NCBI GenBank assembly: GCA_013360585.1
Contig: JABWBH010000002.1
Location: 88,332 to 152,331, forward strand
Source: Phycisphaerae bacterium
GTDB taxonomy: Bacteria; Planctomycetota; Phycisphaerae; UBA1845
DNA: 64,000 bases
Direction: 5' to 3'
Made by a program: the position numbers and the translations under genes. Below, piece after piece: positions 19,857 through 28,278 of this stretch. Under the pieces are notes generated by a model, which did no database searches, was not told the DNA's origin, and saw nothing but the letters and a program-made list of their open reading frames with translations. How positions within the stretch are numbered: the stretch's first letter is position 1; the number at the start of each line of letters is the position of its first letter.

Positions 19857-19880
19857 GCGGACCGGAGGTCCGCGATCCGG
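19857..19880. repeat. Hairpin repeat GCGGACCGGAGGTCCGC-gATCCG
   Basis: Perfect 6-bp GCGGAC/GTCCGC stem; related to 54512-54534 in the opposite orientation. Confidence 0.6.
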
Positions 19881-19930
19881 GTTAGGCTGGCGTGGGCTGG
19901 CGTGGGATAGCGTAGGCTGGCGTGGGATGG
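19881..19930 (+). repeat. 10-bp degenerate tandem repeat (5 copies) overlapping the ruvX start
   Basis: gttaggctgg/cgtgggctgg/cgtgggatag/cgtaggctgg/cgtgggATGg. Confidence 0.75.
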
Positions 19931-20385
19931 CGCGGATACTGGGGGTAGATTTCGGGTCGCGCCGCGTGGGGCTGGCGGTGAGTGATCCGTCGGGACGGAT
20001 CGCGTCGCCGCTGACCACGCTCGAGGTTCCGAAGAACCCTTCCGCGCTCCTTCAGCTTGTGCTTCGCGAGGCACGGGCGTGGGAGGCGGGCGAGATCGTG
20101 CTCGGTCTGCCGCTCAACATGGACGGCAGCGAAGGTCCGCAGGCCCGAAGAACGCGCGAGTTCGGGGCGTCCCTCGCCCGCGCCGGCGGCATCCCGGTGC
20201 GGTACTGGGACGAGCGCCTGTCGTCGCACGCGGCAAAGGACTCCCTCGATCAGACCGGCATGAGCCGGGACTGGAAGCGTTCCCGCATCGACACCGTGGC
20301 CGCGGCGGTCATTCTGCAATCGTGTCTCGACGCGCTTGCGTCCTCGAATAACGCGGATGAGCCTCCCGCTGAACCTGCGGATTGA
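19927..20385 (+). CDS. ruvX: RuvX/YqgF Holliday junction resolvase-like protein
   Basis: MARILGVDFGSRRVGLAVSDPSGRIASPL...EIVLGLPLNMDGSEG...YWDERLSS...DTVAAAVILQSCLD. Confidence 0.92.
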   Translation: MARILGVDFGSRRVGLAVSDPSGRIASPLTTLEVPKNPSALLQLVLREARAWEAGEIVLGLPLNMDGSEGPQARRTREFGASLARAGGIPVRYWDERLSSHAAKDSLDQTGMSRDWKRSRIDTVAAAVILQSCLDALASSNNADEPPAEPAD

Positions 20386-20440
20386 GCGCGACCCCGAGGG
20401 CGACGTACAATCACGTGGGAAAGCCCCTCCCGGGCGGCTA

Positions 20441-20536
20441 ACGGCCCGTTGAAAAAGGGGTGCGCCTCCCTCCGGGAGGCGAATTTCATCAGGAAAACCG
20501 GCATCACAAAGACCGATCCCGGGTTTTTCAACAGGC
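20441..20536. repeat. REPIN/MITE-like nested palindrome family 1, copy 1
   Basis: acggcccGTTGAAAAA...GCCTCCCtccGGGAGGC...TTTTTCAACaggc; homologous to 40649-40745. Confidence 0.8.
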
Positions 20537-20544
20537 GGCTAGAC

Positions 20545-21090
20545 ATGATGACCCGTGATGATGTGCTGGGTGTGCTGCGGACGGTGGATGACCCGGAGAT
20601 GCCGATCAGCATTGTCGACCTGGGGCTGGTCGAGCGCGTGGAGGTGCGGGCGGCGGGGGCGCTGAATTCGGGCCCATCGGCGCTGGCTGAGGTTCAGGAT
20701 GTCGTCATCGAGCTTCTGCCCACGTTTGTCGGATGTCACGCGCTGCCGATGATCGAGCGGAACGTCCGGGACGCGGTGTCACGGCTGAGCGGCGCCGGGT
20801 CGGTGGAGGTGCGGTTCCGGTTTGATCCGCCGTGGTCGCCGGATCGGATCAGCGAGGCGGGACGCGAGGCGCTGCGGCAGTTCGGCGTGACGGTTCCGGT
20901 GCGGGCGGGACAGGGTGCGTCGTGCGCGGAGCGCCCGGTGAGCCTCTCGCTGCCGCGACCGGAGGCGTGTCCGGTATGCGGCTCGACGAACGTGCGGCTG
21001 GAAAGCGCGTTCGGTCCGACGCGCTGCCGCATGATCTATCACTGCGAAGACTGTCGCAATCCCTTCGAGCATATCAAGCGGCTGGATTAA
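20545..21090 (+). CDS. PaaD/MIP18 (DUF59)-like iron-sulfur assembly-type protein
   Basis: VLGVLRTVDDPEMPISIVDLGLVERVEV...ELLPTFVGCHALPMIERNV...CPVCGSTNVRLESAFGPTRCRMIYHCEDCRNPFEHIK. Confidence 0.8.
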   Translation: MMTRDDVLGVLRTVDDPEMPISIVDLGLVERVEVRAAGALNSGPSALAEVQDVVIELLPTFVGCHALPMIERNVRDAVSRLSGAGSVEVRFRFDPPWSPDRISEAGREALRQFGVTVPVRAGQGASCAERPVSLSLPRPEACPVCGSTNVRLESAFGPTRCRMIYHCEDCRNPFEHIKRLD

Positions 21091-21270
21091 GGCGAGGTTG
21101 CAGATTTTTCAGAGGCAGGCGCAGCAAGCAGCATTGTTGTCCCTGATCAGGGTTCGCCAAGTCGGGGACCGATGATCGCAGTTCGGTCCTGATGCCGCCG
21201 TCGCCGACTGACAGATCATACGCTGCGGCGGCGCTTGACGACGGTGACGCGGTTTTAAATACTGATGCTT

Positions 21271-21771
21271 ATGAGCGGAAAACGCGTGGCGATCGTGATG
21301 GGCAGTGACTCGGACTGGGGCGTGATGTCGGCGTGCGCGGAGCAGCTCAAGGCGTTCGGCGTCGAGGCGCACGTGGAGGTGATGAGCGCGCACCGGTCTC
21401 CGGCGCGTGTTCACGAGTTCTCATCGAGTGCGGAGAAGGACGGATTCGAGGTCATCATCGCGGCGGCGGGCATGTCGGCGGCGCTGGCGGGGACGATCGC
21501 CGCGCAGACGGTCCTGCCGGTGATCGGTGTTCCGCTGGAGGGCGGGATGCCCGGCGGGTTGGACGCCCTGCTCTCGACGGTGCAGATGCCTCCGGGAATT
21601 CCGGTGGCGGCGATGGCGGTGGGCGGTGCGGGGGCGAAGAACGCAGCGCTGCTGGCAATCCAGATGCTTGCCGTGAAGGACGCGGGATTGCGCGAGGCCT
21701 TCCGGAAATTCAAGGCGGACCAGGCCGCGAAGGTGCGCGAGCGTAACGCCGCGCTTCAGGCGAAGCGTTAA
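21271..21771 (+). CDS. purE: 5-(carboxyamino)imidazole ribonucleotide mutase
   Basis: VAIVMGSDSDWGVMSACAEQLKAFGVEAHVEVMSAHRSPARV...AAAGMSAALAGTIAAQTVLPVIGVP. Confidence 0.95.
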   Translation: MSGKRVAIVMGSDSDWGVMSACAEQLKAFGVEAHVEVMSAHRSPARVHEFSSSAEKDGFEVIIAAAGMSAALAGTIAAQTVLPVIGVPLEGGMPGGLDALLSTVQMPPGIPVAAMAVGGAGAKNAALLAIQMLAVKDAGLREAFRKFKADQAAKVRERNAALQAKR

Positions 21772-21906
21772 TCGGCGTCGGCGTTCTGACGCGGGTTCAG
21801 AACCGCGTCCGGGTCGCAGGTATCGTGGAGTGCGCCTGTGCCTGCTTCGTTTCCGCGAGGATCAGACGTCGGGCCGGACCCTCGAGTTTTCGCGCGGCGC
21901 CGGCGA

Positions 21907-23217
21907 TCACACGGCGCGGAGCGCCTCTTCAAGGTCAGTGAGGATGTCGGTCCAGTCTTCCAGCCCCACGCTCAGGCGGATGCCGCCGGGCGCCAGTCCG
22001 CGGGCGAGTTTCTCCGCGGCAGGCATCGCCGAGTGCGTCATTGTGAAAGGCGCTTCGATGAGGGTCTTGATCTGTCCGAGGGAGACCGCAAGCGTGATCG
22101 CGTAGGCGTGCTCGGCGATCCAGTTGATGAGGCGCGCGGCGGGTCGTCCTTCTCCCTCCGGATCGCGCACGACGAAGTAGATCATCGACCCGGGCGCGAA
22201 CTTCTGATGCACGTCGATCATCTGCCGCCGGGCGAGATCGCGCTGCGGGAAGGAGTCCAGTCCCGGATAAAGCACGCGTTCGACCTTCGGATGCGCCTCA
22301 AGGAACCGCGCGACGCGCAGAGCGGACTTCTGATAGTTGGACATCCGCGCGCCGAGCGTCGGCAGACCGTAAACGAGCGTCGGCCACGCCGCCTTGGGTG
22401 ACAGCGAGCCGCCGAAGTCCTTGCGGTAAAGCTGCAGCGGCTGATGCAGTTCTTTCGGTCCGATGACCGCACCGCCGATGTCGGTTCCGAAGCCGCCGAT
22501 GCCCTTCGTCAGCGACTGACAGACCACGTCCGCGCCGAGCGTCAGCGGGCGCTGGCAGTAGGGCGTGGCGAAGGTGTTGTCGACGACGACCCAGACCCGG
22601 TCGGCCGGATCGCGCCCGGCGTTGGCGGCGTCGGCGACGCGCCGGACGGCGGCCACGTCGATCATCGTCATGTCCGGGTTCACCGGGGTCTCGAAATAAA
22701 TGACGCGCGTCTCGTCGCGGACGGCGCGGCGCAGTTCCTCCTCTCGGGTGAGGTCGACCAGCGTGTGCGCGACGCCGTAACGGGGCAGCCAGTTCTCGAT
22801 CAGGGAGTACGTGCAACCGTAAAGCACGCGGTGGGCGATGACGTGATCCCCGGACCGGGTGAGCACGCCGATCGCGGCGGAGATCGCCGCCATCCCGGAG
22901 GCGAAGCACAGCGCCATCTGGCCGCCCTCGGCTGCGGCGAGGTTGTCTTGAAGCATCCCGCAGGTCGGCTCGTCGAGACGGTCGTAGATGTAGATGTGCT
23001 CGTCGTGCGGGTCGAGCCCCTCGCCGCGGGCGAAGGCCTCGAACCCGCGCGCGCCGCGCTCGGCGGAATCGAGCCGGAAGGTCGCGCTGGCGGTCATCGG
23101 TGGAACGACGTGGTGGTCATAATCCCAGCGCCCGGTGTGACTGACACCGTGAATCAGGCGTGTGCGCATCCGGCTGGTACGCTCGTCGTGAGGTAAAGGG
23201 TTGCGTTCATTTGGCAT
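21907..23217 (-). CDS. Cys/Met-metabolism PLP-dependent enzyme (cystathionine gamma-synthase/lyase family)
   Basis: RLIHGVSHTGRWDYDHHVVPPMTASATFRLD...ALCFASGMAAISAAI...VDNTFATPYCQRPLTLGADVVCQSLTKGIGG; SD AAGGAG before ATG 23217. Confidence 0.9.
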   Translation of the reverse strand: MPNERNPLPHDERTSRMRTRLIHGVSHTGRWDYDHHVVPPMTASATFRLDSAERGARGFEAFARGEGLDPHDEHIYIYDRLDEPTCGMLQDNLAAAEGGQMALCFASGMAAISAAIGVLTRSGDHVIAHRVLYGCTYSLIENWLPRYGVAHTLVDLTREEELRRAVRDETRVIYFETPVNPDMTMIDVAAVRRVADAANAGRDPADRVWVVVDNTFATPYCQRPLTLGADVVCQSLTKGIGGFGTDIGGAVIGPKELHQPLQLYRKDFGGSLSPKAAWPTLVYGLPTLGARMSNYQKSALRVARFLEAHPKVERVLYPGLDSFPQRDLARRQMIDVHQKFAPGSMIYFVVRDPEGEGRPAARLINWIAEHAYAITLAVSLGQIKTLIEAPFTMTHSAMPAAEKLARGLAPGGIRLSVGLEDWTDILTDLEEALRAV

Positions 23218-23416
23218 GACGATCGACTCCTTTTCGATTGTGCGGGGGCATACGACTTCAGGATACCTGCAATCGGCGCACCGCAATTGCGGCAAATCTC
23301 GCAGGGGTTGGTTTTGCGGCGTTGAAATGCGTGATGCAGGGGTCGGACGCGTCCGCCGCAGGGATCATTGAAGCGAGACGCGGCGTCGTCCGATAAACCC
23401 CCTGGGACGTTCGAAC

Positions 23417-24256
23417 ATGACGCCATCTCAACTTGTTGCACCGACGACGGTTACAACCGGTCCCGCGATCTGGGATCGGGTCTGGCGGCACGCGCCGGAC
23501 ATCGAGAAGGACGAGATTCGGCTGGCGCGGGAGGCGCGGGGGCGGCGCTGGGCGGAGACGGTCCGCTTCCTTACCGTGGCGCTGGGTGAGCTGCGCGGAT
23601 TGCGCACGATCGAACTGGGCAGCGGACTGGGCGACCTGTCGGTGCTGCTGGCACGGGCGGGAGCAGACGTCACGCTGCTGGATTACTGTGACAAAGCGCT
23701 AACCCTGGCGCGGCAGCGGTTCAACCGGCTGGGGCTTCCCGCGACGTTCGCGCGTGCAGACTTTCTTGGCGACCTGTCGGAATATGCCGGTCGGTATGAC
23801 GTGGCGCTGTCGATCGGCGTCGTCGAGCATTTTCGCGGGGCGGCGCGGACGGCGGCGCTGACGGCGCATCGCGCGGTGCTGCGCACCGGTGGAGCCGTCG
23901 TCATCAGCGTTCCGCACGCCCTGTGCCCGACGTACCGCATCTGGAAGACTTACCTTCAATTCCGGGGGTGGTGGCCTTACGGACTGGAGATTCCTTATAC
24001 CAGGGGCGAGTTGTCCCGGAGGGCGCGATGCGCGGGGTTCGAGCAGGTTCGCTGTCAGGCGTTCGGATTTCGAGAGTCGTGGAGCGAACACGTTCTGCGC
24101 GGACTGCTGCGACGCGACGTCGGCGTGGATGATCGTGCGTCCCGGCTCGACGCGGCGCTGGGGCTGGTGTTGATGATGACGGGGATTGCAGGCGGGCGAT
24201 CGTGCCCGGCGGACGATGTAATGAAGCTTCCTGACGGGCGCGGCTCAGTCAGGTGA
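23417..24256 (+). CDS. Class I SAM-dependent methyltransferase
   Basis: TIELGSGLGDLSVLLARAGADVTLLDYCDKALTLARQR...YDVALSIGVVEHF. Confidence 0.85.
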   Translation: MTPSQLVAPTTVTTGPAIWDRVWRHAPDIEKDEIRLAREARGRRWAETVRFLTVALGELRGLRTIELGSGLGDLSVLLARAGADVTLLDYCDKALTLARQRFNRLGLPATFARADFLGDLSEYAGRYDVALSIGVVEHFRGAARTAALTAHRAVLRTGGAVVISVPHALCPTYRIWKTYLQFRGWWPYGLEIPYTRGELSRRARCAGFEQVRCQAFGFRESWSEHVLRGLLRRDVGVDDRASRLDAALGLVLMMTGIAGGRSCPADDVMKLPDGRGSVR

Positions 24257-24264
24257 CGGGGTGA

Positions 24265-25152
24265 GTGATGAGTGTGCTCGGACAAAGTTACTACCTGAGT
24301 TGCCGGACGCGGATCGGCCGCGTCACGGCGCGGGCGATGCTGGGCGCGTTGCGACGGATCGGTGCGTGCCGGTCGTTCAAGCTTCCGCTGGACGCCCTGT
24401 CCCTGCCGGGTCCGGCGACTTCCGGACTGATGAAGCTCTGGTCGCGCCTTCACTGGATGGGCGAAGACGGCATGATGCCCCCGGATCAGCTTCTTGCGAT
24501 CTACCGGCTGACGTACACCTGGCCGGGCGACGGTGATGTCGTCGAGCTGGGGTCGTGGACAGGGTTGACGACGTGCTATCTGGCGACGGCGTGCGCGTCG
24601 CGCGGCCGCGGTCACGTGTACGCAGTGGACACGTTCGCCGGAACGAAGGAGGGCGGAACGTCGTATGACGCGGTCGCGCGCCACGGGGGAACGACCTGGC
24701 CCGCATTTCGCAGGCGCATGCGCGAGGCGGACCTTGAAGGGCGCGTCACCGCGCTGGTCGGGGACACGGTCGAGCAGGCGAAGGCGTACCCCGGAAATCC
24801 GATCCGAGTTCTGCTGATCGACGCGGATCATTCGTTCGAAGGGGTGCGGCGCGACTTCGAGGCGTGGTGGCCGCACGTGGCGCCGGGCGGGCTGATCGTG
24901 TTTCACGATTACGCGATGCCCGAGGCGGGCGTCCGCCGGTACGTGGACGAGATCGTGACGCGCCGCGATGACGTTGAGGTTTCACCAGGGTGCGTTCATC
25001 CGAACGTGTTCGCCGTGGCGAAGGAGCTGGGCGTCCGAGGGGAGGCGCGCGTGATCCGGGAGGCGGTCGCGGAAGTCTCCGCGTTATGCGCGGCGACGAT
25101 GTCCGGCGCCGTGAGAGTGGGCGAAGGGCTGGCGCCGGTGGCAGGCGCGTGA
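24265..25152 (+). CDS. Class I SAM-dependent methyltransferase (Methyltransf_24-like)
   Basis: DGDVVELGSWTGLTTCYLATACA...VYAVDTFAGTKEGGTS...IRVLLIDADHSFEGVRRDFEAWWPHVAPGGLIVFHDY. Confidence 0.85.
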   Translation: MMSVLGQSYYLSCRTRIGRVTARAMLGALRRIGACRSFKLPLDALSLPGPATSGLMKLWSRLHWMGEDGMMPPDQLLAIYRLTYTWPGDGDVVELGSWTGLTTCYLATACASRGRGHVYAVDTFAGTKEGGTSYDAVARHGGTTWPAFRRRMREADLEGRVTALVGDTVEQAKAYPGNPIRVLLIDADHSFEGVRRDFEAWWPHVAPGGLIVFHDYAMPEAGVRRYVDEIVTRRDDVEVSPGCVHPNVFAVAKELGVRGEARVIREAVAEVSALCAATMSGAVRVGEGLAPVAGA

Positions 25153-25193
25153 GGCGTTTCCGCCCTGGCCTCGGATTCGGAAACGAGCACGAG

Positions 25194-26330
25194 ATGAACC
25201 CGTCGTTGATGGAGACCGACAGTCGTTTGCGGGTCGCGTTCTTCGTCAAGCGGTTCTGGCCGGACGTGGGCGGCGTCGAGAAGTACGTGTTCGAGCTGGC
25301 GCAGGCGCTGCTGGAACTCGGGCACTGCGTTCACGTCATCGCCGGCGACCCGGAAGGAACGCGCCCCGCGACGGAGTCGCACGAGGGGATTGAGATTCTG
25401 CGTTACCCGAGCCGGCGTTCGACGCTGCGGGCGGCGTGGGCGCTGCGCCGGGCGACGCCCGTCCTGCACCGCGCTGACGTGATTCACGTCAGTGACGTCG
25501 AGATGCTCGAGCGATATGAGCGGTTCCTCGCGCGGCGCGTCGGGGCGAAACCGGTGTTCCTGACGCGGCACGGAATGAGCCTGCGGGATCCGGTGACGGT
25601 GGAGGAATTGCGCCGTCACGAGCGGGCGCGCCGGTGCGTCGCGGGCATGTTGGACGACGGGACGTTCATTCAGCGTCGCTACGGCGCAACGCCCGATGCG
25701 GTTCCCGACCCCGGTTTGAGGCCGATGGCGGATGAGCTTTCGACGTCGCCTGAACCGCAAGCGGCGCGGGCGGTGTTCGTCGGTCGTCTCGAACCGGACA
25801 CCGGCGTGGACATCTACCTCGACGGGCTTCAGGCGCTGCGCGAGCGACACGGGATTCACCTGCCGCTGACGGTGTACGCCGACGGGTCGCGGCGCGACGA
25901 GCTTCGGCGGCGCGCGGAGACGTTCGACCTCGACGTGCGCTGGGAAGCGCCGCGCGCGGACGCGCAGGATCGGTTATGCGACGGGACGCTGGCATTCGTC
26001 TCGGGACGGATGTCGATCTTCGAAGCGATGGCGCGACGGCGGTGCGTCGTGGCGGCCTACATGGATCCGCTCAAGCGGGATTATGTCTGCGGAGAGTGGT
26101 TCAGCCCCCTGATCGGCAGGGCGCGCGACGGCGCGGAGGTCGCAGAGCACGTCGCGGAGCTGCTGCGGGATCCGCGACTTCGACGGGCACGCGCCGAGGC
26201 GGCGTTTCAAGCAGTGCGAAGGCTGAACTGGGGGGCGACGGCGCGAGAGTATGTTCGCGTCTGGCGCGCCGGACTGGCGCGGGCGGCGGTCACTTCTTCT
26301 CGCCCAGCTCTCGCGTGGGGTTCTCCCTGA
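25194..26330 (+). CDS. Glycosyltransferase family 4-like
   Basis: RVAFFVKRFWPDVGGVEKYVFELAQALLELGHCVHVIAGDPEG...GIEILRYPSR. Confidence 0.8.
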   Translation: MNPSLMETDSRLRVAFFVKRFWPDVGGVEKYVFELAQALLELGHCVHVIAGDPEGTRPATESHEGIEILRYPSRRSTLRAAWALRRATPVLHRADVIHVSDVEMLERYERFLARRVGAKPVFLTRHGMSLRDPVTVEELRRHERARRCVAGMLDDGTFIQRRYGATPDAVPDPGLRPMADELSTSPEPQAARAVFVGRLEPDTGVDIYLDGLQALRERHGIHLPLTVYADGSRRDELRRRAETFDLDVRWEAPRADAQDRLCDGTLAFVSGRMSIFEAMARRRCVVAAYMDPLKRDYVCGEWFSPLIGRARDGAEVAEHVAELLRDPRLRRARAEAAFQAVRRLNWGATAREYVRVWRAGLARAAVTSSRPALAWGSP

Positions 26331-28269
26331 AGCGCTGGTAGACCTCCTCGAGGCGGAACTCCTCCATCCCGGGCGGTTCGGGGAACGCGCGGGTCATGTC
26401 CAGCGGAGGCTCATGCCGCGCGCACAACTCGACGAGGTAGGGTTGGACGACGTCCCACGCGAACTGCCGCAGGCGCAGGTCGATCCGGTCCCAGAGCCAC
26501 ATCTTCATCAGCGGGTGACGCCGGGTGTCCGTGAGGTAGCCGACGACCTGCTCTGCGACGGTCAGCTCAAAACTCTGGAGGCGGCGGCGGTCGTTGATGT
26601 CGTTGAGCTTGTCCGACATGTAGTAGGTGTAACACTCGCGCGCCGCGGCGAAATCGCCGTCGGCCCCGGCCTTGTCTCCCGAGGCGATCTTGTCCAGCCC
26701 GGCGTCGAGGAAACCACGGATGATGACCTCGGTCTGCTTGTACGTCGCCAGTTCCTCTTTGATCTGACCGAAGACGAAGTCCTTCAGCGGCATCATGTAC
26801 CGCTCCTGCGTGCGTCCGTCGGGGTGGGTGTTGTGGACGCGCAGGTGATCGTAATATTTCTGGGCGAGGACGAGACTTTCCTCCGTGCCTTCGCGGTAGA
26901 GGTTACCGACGGATTCCTCCAGCCAGTTGAAAAAGCCCGTGCGATAGTTCTTTCCCGGCGTCCCCTCCTGAAAGTTCGGGTCGTCGCCGAAGACCTTCTT
27001 GCCGAACTCAAGGTAGGCGTCGAACAAGTAAGGGATGTAGCGCGTGTCGGGCATGAAGTCGATGTACGACTCAAAGGGTTTGTCGAAGTTGGGGATCAGG
27101 AGCATGCGCCCGCGGGTCACGCCGTATTTCAGCGCGAAGAAGATGAACCGGATCGTGTTCATCTGGTCGCTGGGGTTGAGGTTGAACTTCCCCTCGGTGC
27201 GCATGTCGCCGAGCGTGGACCAGTACAGTGCGTGCGCCCACGCCGCGCGCCAGTCCAGCGGGCCGAACTTCTCCATCAGGTTGAACATCCACTTCGGATC
27301 GAGGGACATGTCGTTTCGAAGCACATCCGCACGCACCGCGGCGAGGAGGCGGTCCACGACGGGACGCCGCTGGGGATCGTTCAGCAGCGCCAGACGCTTC
27401 GCCTTCAGTTCCGCGTCGCCCTCCGCCCCCGGCTCCACGGTCTGACCGGCGAAGCGCTGCTCCGGTCGAACATGGCGCGCGACGAAGTCCAGCAGAACCT
27501 CGTCGGGAGTCAGTCCCAGCCCCGAAAGCTCCTGCGCCAACGTGCCGACCTCCGGGTCGGTCGCCAGGAAGGCTTCGAGATTCTCCGGCGCATCGGCCAG
27601 GGGGCGGAAACTCTCGATGTATTCGCGGGTGGACAGGGCGATCGGGGGGGGGCCGAGCACACGCTCCATCTCGACAGCGAGCGCCCGCTTGTACGACATA
27701 TGCTCGTCATCGAGAAAATCCGCGATCTTGTGCCAGTATATGTAGCCGAGCTCCTTGTACAGCGCGATGTCCCGGGGGTTGTAGCGGATGCCGCCGTCGC
27801 GAAGCTCGCGAATGCCGTTGGTCACCCACTTCCAGCGCGCCTCGGGGCTGTAGTAGGCCACCGAGATGTTGTACGCCATGTTCCAGGCGTTGTACGCCCA
27901 GACCCCGGAAAACCGCGGTTGAAGGCGGCTCAGAAGGCTGGCGAGCTGGTACGCCTCGTAATTCTTCCCCTGCTCCTTGAGACGCTCATACCGGATGAAG
28001 GCGATGTCGATGACCAGGGCGCGGACCGGTCCGAGCTTGCTGGCCAGCTCCAGCGACGGCGGCAGGCCCTTGAGGGTTTCAGGATCCAGCGCGAGTTGCC
28101 GCTCCCGGCGCAGCGTATTGATCGGCGTGAGCATGAACCCCGCGCCGACGACGCAGATCGTCGCCAGGAGGAGCGTGATCATCAGGACGCGGCGGTCGCG
28201 GCGCTGCGCGTCCCGGCGCGCCGCCAGGTACTGCGGCATGACGGCTTCAAGCGTGGCGGAGCGACTCAT
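26290..28269 (-). CDS. Membrane-anchored hypothetical protein, last gene of SPFH/ABC operon
   Basis: N-terminal TM (VLMITLLLATICVVGAGFML) then alpha-helical TPR-like region. Confidence 0.7.
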   Translation of the reverse strand: MSRSATLEAVMPQYLAARRDAQRRDRRVLMITLLLATICVVGAGFMLTPINTLRRERQLALDPETLKGLPPSLELASKLGPVRALVIDIAFIRYERLKEQGKNYEAYQLASLLSRLQPRFSGVWAYNAWNMAYNISVAYYSPEARWKWVTNGIRELRDGGIRYNPRDIALYKELGYIYWHKIADFLDDEHMSYKRALAVEMERVLGPPPIALSTREYIESFRPLADAPENLEAFLATDPEVGTLAQELSGLGLTPDEVLLDFVARHVRPEQRFAGQTVEPGAEGDAELKAKRLALLNDPQRRPVVDRLLAAVRADVLRNDMSLDPKWMFNLMEKFGPLDWRAAWAHALYWSTLGDMRTEGKFNLNPSDQMNTIRFIFFALKYGVTRGRMLLIPNFDKPFESYIDFMPDTRYIPYLFDAYLEFGKKVFGDDPNFQEGTPGKNYRTGFFNWLEESVGNLYREGTEESLVLAQKYYDHLRVHNTHPDGRTQERYMMPLKDFVFGQIKEELATYKQTEVIIRGFLDAGLDKIASGDKAGADGDFAAARECYTYYMSDKLNDINDRRRLQSFELTVAEQVVGYLTDTRRHPLMKMWLWDRIDLRLRQFAWDVVQPYLVELCARHEPPLDMTRAFPEPPGMEEFRLEEVYQRFRENPTRELGEKK

Positions 28270-28278
28270 GTCACGTTC

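Noticed and set aside
23218-23416. SAM riboswitch upstream of the Cys/Met PLP enzyme
   Set aside because: Position is suggestive but no SAM-I/II consensus could be recognised by eye; would need Infernal/Rfam.
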